From: Myxococcales bacterium UBA1660
Lineage (GTDB): Bacteria; Myxococcota_A; Polyangia; Polyangiales; Houyiibacteriaceae
Direction: 5' to 3'
Assembly: GCA_002320815.1 (NCBI GenBank)
Contig: DCLA01000068.1
Location: 62,001 to 126,000, forward strand
Length of the DNA stretch: 64,000 bases
The position numbers and the translations under genes are program-made. Of this stretch, positions 55,664 to 63,720 are shown one piece after another. Each line of letters starts with the position of its first letter. Position 1 is the stretch's first letter. The notes beneath the pieces are model-generated. The model had not been told where the DNA came from and searched no databases. It saw only the letters and a program-made list of their open reading frames with translations.

Positions 55664-57271
55664 TCAGATCTCGAAGGCCATCGCCTCGAGGCGCGCCCGC
55701 TCGCGCACCGCGAGCACCTCGGAGGCCAGGTCGGCGACGGAGGCTTCCATGCCCCGGATCGCCAGCTCGATGCGCGACTCCACGAGGGGACCGGCGGCGT
55801 CGACGGTCCGCTGGAGCGCGTCGGCGAGCTCACCGAGCCGCGCGTCGAGCTCCTCCAGGTCGACCTCGGTGGCGTCGACGAGGGTGGCCACCGTCTCGCC
55901 GTGGGCTTCCTGGAGCCGCGCGAAGAGGTCTTCGGGGACGATGCGCGGGAACATGCGCGCGTAGCGCACCAGCGATCGCCAGAGCTGGTCGGCGAGCTCG
56001 GGGTCGGGGTCCTTGCCGCGCAGGGTGCTGAGGCAGACCTCGATGTCCCGCCAGGCGTGGCGCCACTGGGCCAGCTCGAGCTGGTAGCGCATCTCCTGGG
56101 GCTGCGGCCACACCACGTGCTTCCAGGAGTGTTTGTGGGAGGTCGCCACGTCCTGCAGGTGCTTGGACGACTCGGGCAGCTTGTCGAAGAAGCAGACGGC
56201 GACCTCGGCCGCCAGCCCGAGGAGTCGGGGGCTGGCGATGCGCCGGCGGAGGCGGTGGGTCGAGCGCTGCACCAGCATGGCGGCCTGGTTCAGGGTGAGC
56301 GCGGCCGCGTCGTCCAGGGTGCCGGCGTACTCGTGAGCCCAGCGATCCAGGTCCTGCAGGTGCTGGTCGCGGATGTCGGCCACCTGGTCCGCGAAGTGTT
56401 TGCGCATCTCCTCCAAGCGGCCGAGGTAGCGACCCGAGCGCCAGCGGAGGAAGAGGTAGAGGCCCATGTAGAGCCCGCCGTAGACCACCAGCCAGAGGCC
56501 GAGGGCGGCGGAGTTGGAGAGGGCGTCGCGGATGAAGCCCTCTTCCATCCCCATGTTCCGGATGAGGTAGCCCTCGACCCAATCGTGCAAGCGGGGCCGG
56601 ATGCCGAAGCCCATGTCCACCAAGAGGGCGAGGAGGATCAGCAGGACCAACGAGATGCGCCGGAGCAGCACCCCGGGCGGGACCTTGGGATCCTGGGACA
56701 TGCGCACCACGTGCTGGCTGCTGTAGACCACGTCGGCGGCACCGAAGACGAAGGCCAGGAGGCGCCGACCGAAGCCGTAGCGGGAGCGGACCTCGAGCTG
56801 GAAGATGGACTCGTCCGGCACCTCGGGGTCGGGGATGGGGGCGAAGCGGAGCGCCAGGAAGACCTTCCGCGCCGGCCCCTTCAGTCGGGGGACCGCGAGG
56901 ATCTGCACCGGGCTCTCGGGGTGCTCCTCGCCGACGACCGCCTTGGCGAAGAGGTCTTTCACGGCGTGGTGCCCGCTGCGGAGCTCTTCCTCGATGGAGC
57001 GCAGCTTGGCCTCGACGCGATCGACATAGTCGGTGGGCGTCGCGCCCTGGTCGCTCAGGGCGGCCTCGGACCAGCTGGCGTCGGCGCCCTGGTCCCACCG
57101 GACCACGGTGGTGTTGGCCTCCTCGCGCAGGCGCTCGAGCGCCTTGGCCACCAGGCGCTCCTGGATCTTCCGATAGCGGACGAACCAGAGCACCTTGTGC
57201 ACGAAGAAGGCCATCGCGCCCAGGATGAGCGCGTAGAAGAAGCCGGTCAGGATGGAGCCCACGCTCGCCAC
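55664..57271 (-). CDS. large membrane protein of unknown function
   Basis: A 535-residue protein. An N-terminal helix (7-30) is followed by a cytoplasmic domain (35-200), two further helices (about 206-226 and 250-278) and a long helical C-terminal half (285-535) with coiled-coil character (for example LGRLEEMRKHFADQVADIRDQ and LEELDARLGELADALQR). I recognise no family. The layout resembles signalling or structural membrane proteins with a large cytoplasmic stalk. It stands alone between the Cys-rich pair and the small DNA-binding-like gene. Confidence 0.65.
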   Translation of the reverse strand: MASVGSILTGFFYALILGAMAFFVHKVLWFVRYRKIQERLVAKALERLREEANTTVVRWDQGADASWSEAALSDQGATPTDYVDRVEAKLRSIEEELRSGHHAVKDLFAKAVVGEEHPESPVQILAVPRLKGPARKVFLALRFAPIPDPEVPDESIFQLEVRSRYGFGRRLLAFVFGAADVVYSSQHVVRMSQDPKVPPGVLLRRISLVLLILLALLVDMGFGIRPRLHDWVEGYLIRNMGMEEGFIRDALSNSAALGLWLVVYGGLYMGLYLFLRWRSGRYLGRLEEMRKHFADQVADIRDQHLQDLDRWAHEYAGTLDDAAALTLNQAAMLVQRSTHRLRRRIASPRLLGLAAEVAVCFFDKLPESSKHLQDVATSHKHSWKHVVWPQPQEMRYQLELAQWRHAWRDIEVCLSTLRGKDPDPELADQLWRSLVRYARMFPRIVPEDLFARLQEAHGETVATLVDATEVDLEELDARLGELADALQRTVDAAGPLVESRIELAIRGMEASVADLASEVLAVRERARLEAMAFEI

Positions 57272-57419
57272 GCGGGCGCATTAACGCACAGCGCGGGCGT
57301 CGGCAGGGATTTTCTCCCGAAGCGCCGGCAGGGACTCTCCTGGAGCGCCGGGTGTCGCCTCGGCGAACCGGCCCGGCCGTCGCGCCCGCGGAACCACCAC
57401 GCGCGACGGGGCCGGTGGC

Positions 57420-57447
57420 GGGGATGCGCGGGGAGCCGCGCATCCCC
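57420..57447 (-). terminator. strong hairpin after the small winged-helix-like gene
   Basis: Twelve-base perfect stem GGGGATGCGCGG/CCGCGCATCCCC with a four-base loop, seven bases beyond the stop at 57455. No T-run follows, so it may act with Rho or protect the mRNA end. Confidence 0.55.
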
Positions 57448-57454
57448 ACGACGG

Positions 57455-57817
57455 CTAGGCGGTCTTGATCACGAAGCCGTTGCGGCGGTCACCGCGGACG
57501 AAGCGGATGAGGCTCCGCTCCTCGAGCTCGTTGATCATCGCGCGGGCGCGGCGGCGGGGGACCTCGCACCGTTCGACGAGGACCTGGACCATGCGCTCGC
57601 GGCCGGGGCGGCGTTTGCGCGAGGGCATGAACTTGCCGAAGTGGGCGGCGAGGTAGCGCGCGAAGCGCGCGACCCCCAGCGCGTCCCGTCGGCGCACGAC
57701 CGCGACCGGAGCGGCGACGGAGTGGACCTCGACCTCGAGGTCGTCGTCGTCGACGTCCGCGCGGAACACGCGACCGGTGGAGGGCTGGGGATCGTACGCC
57801 ATGGCCTGGCCGCTCAT
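57455..57817 (-). CDS. small protein with winged-helix-like C-terminus
   Basis: A 120-residue protein. The first 40 residues are acidic and disordered. The rest is basic and looks like a winged helix: VARFARYLAAHFGKFMP, then RERMVQVLVERCEVPRRRARAMINELEERSLIRFVRGD. No known family. Its ATG overlaps the stop of the 71-residue gene upstream (ATGA), so the two form a coupled pair. It ends in a strong hairpin. Confidence 0.6.
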   Translation of the reverse strand: MSGQAMAYDPQPSTGRVFRADVDDDDLEVEVHSVAAPVAVVRRRDALGVARFARYLAAHFGKFMPSRKRRPGRERMVQVLVERCEVPRRRARAMINELEERSLIRFVRGDRRNGFVIKTA

Positions 57818-58029
57818 CGGAGGCTCCGGAAGCGGGTCATCTTGCCGTTCTGGAACTCCATCTTCAGCCGGCCATCGTTGCGCTGAACCATGACCGTACC
57901 GCGGGCGGAGCGGGAGAGGCGCTTGGCGAGGAGCACGGCCTCGGCGCGATCCGCGCAGTCGTGCTGCACCTCACCGGTGTCGATGATGAAGTTCCCCGTC
58001 GTGGGGCCGGAGTGTTCGGAAGGGCTCAT
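57814..58029 (-). CDS. small hypothetical protein
   Basis: A 71-residue protein (MSPSEHSGPT...). The middle part (DCADRAEAVLLAKRLSRSA) is helical and the end (GTVMVQRNDGRLKMEFQNGKMTRFRSLR) beta-rich and basic, loosely like the small DUF2188 fold, though this is uncertain. It is coupled by ATGA overlap to the winged-helix-like gene. The ATG at 58029 was chosen because an earlier in-frame start overlaps the divergent methyltransferase promoter. Confidence 0.55.
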   Translation of the reverse strand: MSPSEHSGPTTGNFIIDTGEVQHDCADRAEAVLLAKRLSRSARGTVMVQRNDGRLKMEFQNGKMTRFRSLR

Positions 58030-58069
58030 GCCGGGACCTACATACACATCCCGTTCCAACCTTGATCCG

Positions 58070-58098
58070 TTGCCAGCGCGCCCCCCTTCGCGCATCGT
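58070..58098 (+). promoter_or_regulatory. methyltransferase promoter
   Basis: TTGCCA (58070-58075), 17-base spacer, CATCGT (58093-58098), seven bases before the ATG at 58106. Confidence 0.6.
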
Positions 58099-58105
58099 CC
58101 GAGGC

Positions 58106-58675
58106 ATGGCCGAATCGGACCGCGAGAAGTGGGATGCGCGCTATCGCGCCGGACCCGTGAGCGCCGGAGACCCCGCTTGGCTCCTGGAATTCGTGGGGGA
58201 TCTGCCCGAGAGCGGGCGCGCGCTGGACATCGCCGCCGGCGCCGGCCGCGTCTCCATCTGGCTCGCTCGGCGCGGCTTCGAGGTGAGCGCCATCGACATC
58301 TCGCCCGTCGGTCTCGCGCTCGCACGTGAGGCAGCAGCGGACGAGGGGGTGCAAATCGCCACACACGTCACCGATCTCGAGCGCGAGCCTTTTCCCGAAG
58401 GGCCTTTCGACCTCGTTGCATGCTTCCACTATCGGCAGCGGGCGCTCTTCCCGCTGATCGCGGCGAACATCGCGCCCGGCGGGGTCGTCGTCGCGGAGCT
58501 GGCCACGGTGCGGACCCTCGAGCGGCGCCCGAAGCCCTCGCGACGCTGGCTGGCCCGCCCCAACGAGCTCCTCGAGGACAGCAAGGGGCTGGAGATCGTC
58601 TACTACCGCGAAGCTTGGATCGACGACCGCCACGTGGCCCGGCTGGTCGCGCGGCGCCCGGTCGACGACGACTGA
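58106..58675 (+). CDS. class I SAM-dependent methyltransferase (TehB-like)
   Basis: A 189-residue small-molecule methyltransferase: N-terminal KWDARYRAGP, SAM-binding ALDIAAGAGRVSIWLA (about residues 38-53), VSAIDISPVGLALA, and FDLVACFHYRQRALFP. It resembles the tellurite/thiopurine-type (TehB/TPMT-like) methyltransferases. Substrate unknown. It is expressed from its own leaderless-type promoter and lies convergent with the anti-sigma gene, 13 bases apart. Confidence 0.85.
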   Translation: MAESDREKWDARYRAGPVSAGDPAWLLEFVGDLPESGRALDIAAGAGRVSIWLARRGFEVSAIDISPVGLALAREAAADEGVQIATHVTDLEREPFPEGPFDLVACFHYRQRALFPLIAANIAPGGVVVAELATVRTLERRPKPSRRWLARPNELLEDSKGLEIVYYREAWIDDRHVARLVARRPVDDD

Positions 58676-58688
58676 CGCCCGAGCGCGG

Positions 58689-59426
58689 TCAGTGGCGGCG
58701 GACGACCAGGCGCTCGACCAGCGCGGCGCCCAGGACGAAGACGAGGACCACCATCGCGTGGCCCAGGACCAGGTGGCTGGGTCCGCCGACGGGACAGTGG
58801 AGCTCGAGCACCAGGTTTCCGCCGAGGCCGGCGGCGGCGGCGGCGAGTACGCGACCGAAGGGCGCGCCGCGGTCCAGGAGACGCAGGAGCGCGTAGGCGG
58901 GGAGACCGGCCAGGAGCCCGAAGCCGAAGCAGGGCAGGGCGTGCTGCCAGGGGGCCAGCGCCTGGTCGGGGCGAGCGGCCACGTGGTCGTGGAGGCCCGG
59001 GAGCAGCGCGACCGCCAGGGCGACGCCGATCGCGGCCACGGCCAGGCCCACCTTGGTCCAGCGCGAGACGGCGGGCAGGTAGATGGGGCGGAAGGCGATG
59101 ACGACCGCCAAGGTCAGGAGCGACCCGATGGAGCCCACCACCGCGGCCAGGGTCAGGGGCGGGAAACCCGCCAGGTCGGCCCGTGGCGAGAAGGCCGCGG
59201 TGCCGGCGGCGATGAGCACGAAGCAGAGGAGGGCGAAGAGCCGGCGTCGTGGGGTGGGCTGCTCGGCCAGGCGACCCAGCCGCCGCGCGCCGCTCTTGTC
59301 CACGTCGGCCCGTACGTCGGCGAAGAGCGCGTCGAGGTCGCCCGCGCTCAGCTCCGCGGCCCCCGCGTCGAGGTCGTCCAGGAAGGCGAGCTCCGGTTCG
59401 GGCTCGTCGCGCAGTGCTTCGCTCAT
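58689..59426 (-). CDS. NrsF/DUF1109-like membrane anti-sigma factor
   Basis: A 245-residue protein. The N-terminal ~65 residues are cytoplasmic and acidic (ELSAGDLDALFADVRADVDK), suited to binding a sigma factor. Six hydrophobic helices follow, and the last pair carries ELHCPVGGPSHLVLGH, the 'CP...H' pattern of NrsF (DUF1109) proteins, which hold an ECF sigma factor at the membrane and respond to oxidation or metals. Its ATG overlaps the sigma-factor stop (ATGA). Confidence 0.82.
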   Translation of the reverse strand: MSEALRDEPEPELAFLDDLDAGAAELSAGDLDALFADVRADVDKSGARRLGRLAEQPTPRRRLFALLCFVLIAAGTAAFSPRADLAGFPPLTLAAVVGSIGSLLTLAVVIAFRPIYLPAVSRWTKVGLAVAAIGVALAVALLPGLHDHVAARPDQALAPWQHALPCFGFGLLAGLPAYALLRLLDRGAPFGRVLAAAAAGLGGNLVLELHCPVGGPSHLVLGHAMVVLVFVLGAALVERLVVRRH

Positions 59427-59971
59427 CGGGGGGCCAGGTTTCGGAGGAGCGCCTCCAGCTTGCGGTAGGCGCGATGGGCGCGGACCCGGACGGCGCCCTC
59501 GGAGGAGCCGACGATCTCGGCGACCTCCTTGTAGGGGCGCTCCTGGAAGTAGTGCAGCTCGACCACCTCGCGCTGGGTCTCGGGGAGCTGAGCCAGGGCG
59601 TCGTGGAGGAGCTGGGCGCGCTGCTCGAGCTCCAGGTCGCTGCGCATCGGCTCGGGCGCGGCTTCGCGCTGCTCGTCCAGCTCCACGTGCTGCCGCCGCT
59701 TGCTGCGGCGCCAGTGCTCGCGGACCAGGTTCATGGCGATGGTCAGCAGCCACGGGCGCAGCTTGCCGTCGCGGCGGAAGTCGTTCCGCGCGCCGTGGAG
59801 CTTGAAGAAGGTCTGCTGGGTCACCTCGCGCGCGAGGTCTTCGTCCCGGAGGTGGCGCCGGGTCAGCCCGTGGACGATGGGCGCCCACCGCTCGAAGAGC
59901 TCGCGGAAGGCCGCCTGGTCTCCGTCGACGTAGGCGAGCATCAGCTCTTCGTCGGTGCGCTTCGCCGTCAC
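59423..59971 (-). CDS. ECF RNA polymerase sigma factor
   Basis: A 182-residue group 4 sigma factor with region 2 (ELMLAYVDGDQAAFRELFERW, and RPWLLTIAMNLVREHWR at 2.4) and region 4 (LPETQREVVELHYFQERPYKEVAEIVGSSEGAVRVRAHRAYRKL). It would direct RNA polymerase to stress promoters when released from the NrsF-like membrane protein encoded downstream. I chose GTG 59971 (MTAKRTDEE) since an in-frame ATG 63 bases earlier adds residues atypical for ECF factors. It is divergent from the AgmX-type gene. Confidence 0.93.
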   Translation of the reverse strand: MTAKRTDEELMLAYVDGDQAAFRELFERWAPIVHGLTRRHLRDEDLAREVTQQTFFKLHGARNDFRRDGKLRPWLLTIAMNLVREHWRRSKRRQHVELDEQREAAPEPMRSDLELEQRAQLLHDALAQLPETQREVVELHYFQERPYKEVAEIVGSSEGAVRVRAHRAYRKLEALLRNLAPR

Positions 59972-60100
59972 CGCGCGTGAGCGTACCCGAGTGGGGGCAC
60001 GAAACACAGGGAGCGACAGAGCCAGCGCATGCACGTCGGGTTTACGAAACCTGGCGGGGCTCGTTACGGCGGGCGCGGAACATCTTTTTTTCGCGTCGTC

Positions 60101-60128
60101 GGAACCTGCCGGCCGGGAGTGGTGTCGG
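60101..60128 (+). promoter_or_regulatory. candidate ECF-type promoter upstream of the AgmX-type gene
   Basis: GGAACC (60101-60106), 16-base spacer, TGTCGG (60123-60128). GGAAC is a common ECF -35 element, and the position fits control of the downstream gene by the adjacent sigma factor. The -10 element of this factor is unknown, so this is tentative. Confidence 0.3.
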
Positions 60129-60249
60129 TTCTTTCGAGCGAGACGGTGGGGCCCCCGAAGAGTGGGCCCGCCCCCGCGAGCCGGAGCCGATGGGTGGCCC
60201 CGGCGAGGCCGACGTGCGGGCTGCGTGCCCGAGGAGAGGAGAGACCGCG

Positions 60250-61692
60250 ATGATGACCCCCGAGACCCCCCGAGCCGAGCGATTCGGAATCCAGCCGACC
60301 ACCGCGCCGCTGAGCGACCACGAGGCGGACGCCCTGGAGGCGGCCACCGACTGCCTCGAGGTGATCGTGAAGTGGGGCGAGGAGCAGGTGCTCCAGGTGT
60401 CGCACGTCGATCTCGACGGCGCCTTCGTGGTGGGCGCCGAGGGCGAGGTGGACTTCCTCGCCGGGGCGGAGCTGCTGGGCACCGGTCGCCTCGCGCTCTT
60501 GGAGGGTGGACACCTGGCCGTCCCGACGGGCGCGGAGGTCGAGGTCCATCGCCATGGCGCGGTCGTCGAGGCCGCGCCGACCCTGGGCGCAGGCGAGACC
60601 TGCGTGGTCCGCAAAGGCGAGCTCACCTTCGTGGTGCGCCGGGTCCGCAAGGGCCGCGAGGTGAAGCGGCAGGCCCTGGCGGTGGAGCGGCAGCCCTTCT
60701 TCTACGTCGGCGGCGCCCTGGCCGTGGCGGGGCTCCTGCTCGCCATGATGGCCCTGATGCCTCCCCAGGGATCGGCGCTGGCGGTGGACTCCCTGGACCA
60801 GAACTCGCGGCTCATCTCCTACCTGATGGAGCCGCCGGCGGCCGAGGTCGTCGAGCTCCCCGACGCGACCGCCAGCGACGAGCCCGGTGGCGACGAGGGC
60901 CAGGCGGCGGCCGGGGACGAGGGTGAGATGGGCGACCGCGAGGCCCCCGAGGCGGATGCGTCCTACGCCGTGCGCGGACCGCGGGACAACCCCGACCCGC
61001 ACCTGTCCCGGGAGCAGCTCCGGGAGCAGGCGACCACCGCCGGCATCCTGGGGACCATCAGCGCCTTCGTGGGCAGCATGGACTCGCCCACCTCGCCCTT
61101 CGGCCGGGACACCGCGCTGGGCACCGACACCGACTCCTTCCTGGGCAACCTGATGGGCGCCAACCCCGGCGCGGCGCACGGCTTCGGTGGCCTCGGGCTG
61201 CGCGGCACCGGCATCGGCGCGGGCGGCAACGGCGTGGGGACGATCGGTGTCGGTCGGCTGGGCACCTTGGGCCATGGCTGCCGCGGCCAGCGCTGCTCCG
61301 AGGGGACCCGCTACGGCAGCGGCGTCGCCGACGAGATGGGCCGGCAGGGGCGCACTCCGCCGCGCATCGGGACCGGCAACGTGCAGAGCGTCGGCGCGCT
61401 CTCCAAGGAGGCCATCCGCCGGGTGGTGAACCGGCACCGCAACGAGGTGAAGTTCTGCTACGAGCAGGGGCTCCAGAGCCGCCCGGACCTGGCCGGTCGC
61501 GTCACCATGCGCTTCATGATCGCGCCCTCCGGCGCGGTGCAGGTCGCGACCGTGCAGGAGTCCAGCTTGGCCAACGCCGGCGTCGAGCAGTGCGTGACCC
61601 AGGCGGTGCGCCGGTGGTCCTTCCCCCAGCCCGAGGGCGGCGGGATGGTCATGGTCACCTACCCGTTCTCGATGACGCCCGCCGGCGGCTGA
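60250..61692 (+). CDS. AgmX/PglI C-terminal-domain (TonB-like) membrane protein
   Basis: A 480-residue protein. The N-terminal cytoplasmic part (1-150) is beta-rich, with repeating DGAFVVGAEGEVDFLAGAE-type strands, then one membrane helix (about 155-173). An acidic linker, a Gly-rich stretch (HGFGGLGLRGTGIGAGGNG) with CRGQRC, and a C-terminal AgmX/PglI domain follow (IRRVVNRHRNEVKFCYEQGLQ, then VEQCVTQAVRRWSFPQPEGG). The paired cysteines could form a disulfide. AgmX proteins are linked to adventurous gliding or energy transfer in Myxococcus, but the family is widespread. A GAGGAGAGGAG ribosome-binding region precedes the ATG. Confidence 0.85.
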   Translation: MMTPETPRAERFGIQPTTAPLSDHEADALEAATDCLEVIVKWGEEQVLQVSHVDLDGAFVVGAEGEVDFLAGAELLGTGRLALLEGGHLAVPTGAEVEVHRHGAVVEAAPTLGAGETCVVRKGELTFVVRRVRKGREVKRQALAVERQPFFYVGGALAVAGLLLAMMALMPPQGSALAVDSLDQNSRLISYLMEPPAAEVVELPDATASDEPGGDEGQAAAGDEGEMGDREAPEADASYAVRGPRDNPDPHLSREQLREQATTAGILGTISAFVGSMDSPTSPFGRDTALGTDTDSFLGNLMGANPGAAHGFGGLGLRGTGIGAGGNGVGTIGVGRLGTLGHGCRGQRCSEGTRYGSGVADEMGRQGRTPPRIGTGNVQSVGALSKEAIRRVVNRHRNEVKFCYEQGLQSRPDLAGRVTMRFMIAPSGAVQVATVQESSLANAGVEQCVTQAVRRWSFPQPEGGGMVMVTYPFSMTPAGG

Positions 61693-61713
61693 CGAACGAG
61701 GATCCCGACCGTC

Positions 61714-61742
61714 GACGGGCGGCCCGCTGCGGGCCGCCCGTC
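61714..61742. terminator. bidirectional hairpin between convergent genes
   Basis: Thirteen-base perfect stem GACGGGCGGCCCG/CGGGCCGCCCGTC with a three-base loop, between the AgmX-type gene and the GMC oxidoreductase. There is no T-run, but the stem is very stable. Confidence 0.6.
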
Positions 61743-61770
61743 GGCGTTCCGTCGGGCCTCCGCGGAACGA

Positions 61771-63303
61771 TCAGTCGAAGGCGCCGTCGGCCAGCCACGC
61801 GCCGAAGCGTTCGCCGACCATCAGCGTGGGGAAGTTGGTGTTCGCGCTGGGGATGGTGGGGAAGAGACTGGCGTCGGCCACGTGGAGCCCTTCGGTGCCG
61901 CGGACCCGGCCCTGGGGATCGCAGGCGGCGTCGGGGCCGTCGCCCATGGGCACGGTGCCGGAGGGGTGGTAGCCGCTGCCGGTCATGCGGGGGATCCACT
62001 CGCGGAGGCGCGCGCGGCTGGTCATCGCGCGCTCGCGCGGGAGCATGAACGTCGCCAGGTCGCGCATGGGCTCCGAGGTGGCCAGGAGCCAGGCGAGCTC
62101 CATGGCTTCGCAGGCCATCTCCAGGTCGTCGGGGTCGACCATGAGCTCGGAGTCGATGCGCGGGCGCGCACGGGGATCGGCCGACTCGAAGCGCAGCTGG
62201 CCGACGCCCCGGGGCTTCCCGACCGAGCACATCAGGCTGACCATCTCGGTGTCGCCGACGGGGAAGGGCACGAAGGAGCCCGGCTGGAGTTGGAGGTCGC
62301 CCCGGTAGCCGCTGCGACGCGAGGAGAAGCGCAGGGTGGTCTGGATGAGGGCCCCGCCGGGGTTCGCGACGCCGCGACGGGCGATGAGCATCATGGCGCA
62401 GCCCGGGTGATCCAGGAGCCGGGCGCCGACGGCGGGGACGTCGGCCACGACCGGGACCCCCAGGCGCTCGAGGTCGCGGCGGGGGCCGACGCCGGAGCGG
62501 AGCAGCAGGCCGGGCGTGTGGATCGCGCCGGCGCAGAGGAAGACCCGATCCGCCTCGACGAAGTGGACCGCGCCGGCGACCTCGACCTCCACGCCCACGG
62601 CGCGGCGCCCTTCGAAGAGCACTCGATGGACCAACGCGTCGGCGGCGAGGTGGAACGAGGCTCGCGCACGGGTGGCGGCGTCGAGGTAGCCGCGGGCCGC
62701 GCTCATCCGCTCGCCGTCGATCTTGTTCATCGCGTGCGGACCGTGACCCTGGGTGTCCGGCGCGTTGTGATCCGGGCAGCGCTCGAAGGAGAGCTCGTCG
62801 CAGGCTTCGAGGAAGGCCCCCTGCCAGGGCGAGAGCTCGGCGAGCGTGTGGCGGCGGACCGGGATGGGGCCGGCGTCGCCGTGGTAGGGCGCGTCGCCGA
62901 AGTCGAGGTCCCGTTCGAGGCGGACGAAGGCCGGCAAGCAGCGCTCCCACGTCCACTCGGCCAGGCCCCACTCGTCGTAGTCGTAGGGATGACCGCGGAG
63001 CGCGATGCAGGTGTTCACCGCGCTCGAGCCGCCGACGACGCGGCCGCGCGGGAAGGGGAAGATCGCGCCGCCGCGGGTGGGCAGGTGCCGGAGGCCCCAG
63101 TCGTGGGCGTCCATGCTGTTGCGGGTGCCGTCCCGCAGGTCCGCCGGGAGCGGTCGCTCGGGCGGCGTGTCGGGGCCCGCTTCCAGCAGCAGGACCTCGC
63201 GGCCGCTCGCGCTGGCCCGGGCCGCGATCACCGCGCCGGCCGATCCGGCGCCGACGACGAGGGTGTCCACGCGACGCGGCAGGGCCGCGGGGCGCGGGGT
63301 CAT
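61771..63303 (-). CDS. GMC-family FAD-dependent oxidoreductase
   Basis: A 510-residue flavoenzyme of the glucose-methanol-choline family. FAD-binding motif TLVVGAGSAGAVIAARAS lies at residues 15-32, the GMC signature region around GRVVGGSSAVN (GGSS), and the active-site histidine in GSGYHPSGTVPMG. The C-terminal NTNFPTLMVGERFG matches choline-dehydrogenase-like enzymes, which oxidise alcohols. Substrate cannot be told. It starts three bases after the stop of the upstream lipoprotein gene, so the two are probably co-transcribed. Confidence 0.92.
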   Translation of the reverse strand: MTPRPAALPRRVDTLVVGAGSAGAVIAARASASGREVLLLEAGPDTPPERPLPADLRDGTRNSMDAHDWGLRHLPTRGGAIFPFPRGRVVGGSSAVNTCIALRGHPYDYDEWGLAEWTWERCLPAFVRLERDLDFGDAPYHGDAGPIPVRRHTLAELSPWQGAFLEACDELSFERCPDHNAPDTQGHGPHAMNKIDGERMSAARGYLDAATRARASFHLAADALVHRVLFEGRRAVGVEVEVAGAVHFVEADRVFLCAGAIHTPGLLLRSGVGPRRDLERLGVPVVADVPAVGARLLDHPGCAMMLIARRGVANPGGALIQTTLRFSSRRSGYRGDLQLQPGSFVPFPVGDTEMVSLMCSVGKPRGVGQLRFESADPRARPRIDSELMVDPDDLEMACEAMELAWLLATSEPMRDLATFMLPRERAMTSRARLREWIPRMTGSGYHPSGTVPMGDGPDAACDPQGRVRGTEGLHVADASLFPTIPSANTNFPTLMVGERFGAWLADGAFD

Positions 63304-63306
63304 GGC

Positions 63307-63582
63307 TCAGTCGCCTTCGGTCTCGGCGGCGTCGTCCGCGTCCCCGGAGCCGTCCATCTCCAGGTCCTCGTCGGAGAGACCGTCGTCCCACTCCTCGTCC
63401 TCTTCCTCGACGGGCTCCTCGTCTTCCCAGGCGTCGCCGCCGCCCACGTACTGCGAGAGCCCGGGGCGCTCGGCCACCGGCGGCTGGGGCGGGAAGGGAT
63501 AGTCCGGCACGGGGGTGTCTTCGCCGCAGCCGAAGGAGAGCACCAGGATGGAGACGGTGAGCAGAGCGCGCATCGGGCGCAT
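63307..63582 (-). CDS. small acidic lipoprotein
   Basis: A 91-residue lipoprotein: leader ending LVLSFGC (lipobox SFGC), a Pro-rich linker, then a strongly acidic C-terminal half (Glu/Asp runs such as EEPVEEEDEEWDDG). No domain. It precedes the GMC oxidoreductase by three bases and may act as its partner or simply share the transcript. A methionine at residue 4 (63573) is an alternative start, seven bases after a weak CTTCAT box with TTGCGC upstream. Confidence 0.7.
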   Translation of the reverse strand: MRPMRALLTVSILVLSFGCGEDTPVPDYPFPPQPPVAERPGLSQYVGGGDAWEDEEPVEEEDEEWDDGLSDEDLEMDGSGDADDAAETEGD

Positions 63583-63720
63583 GAAGCCACGGCTGCCCGG
63601 GCCGGCGCAAGCGGGTCTCTCGCACGGTGCCCCACGAGGGGGGCCGAGACCCGGGTCCTCACGGCGTTCGTTGCCGTCGCCGCGGCCCTCTGGCACACCG
63701 TAGAGGTGTTGGCTCGCTGG

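Noticed and set aside
60077..60100. GGAACA with CGTC as a second ECF-type promoter
   Set aside because: The spacing to CGTC is 14 bases at best; the GGAACC site at 60101 fits better.
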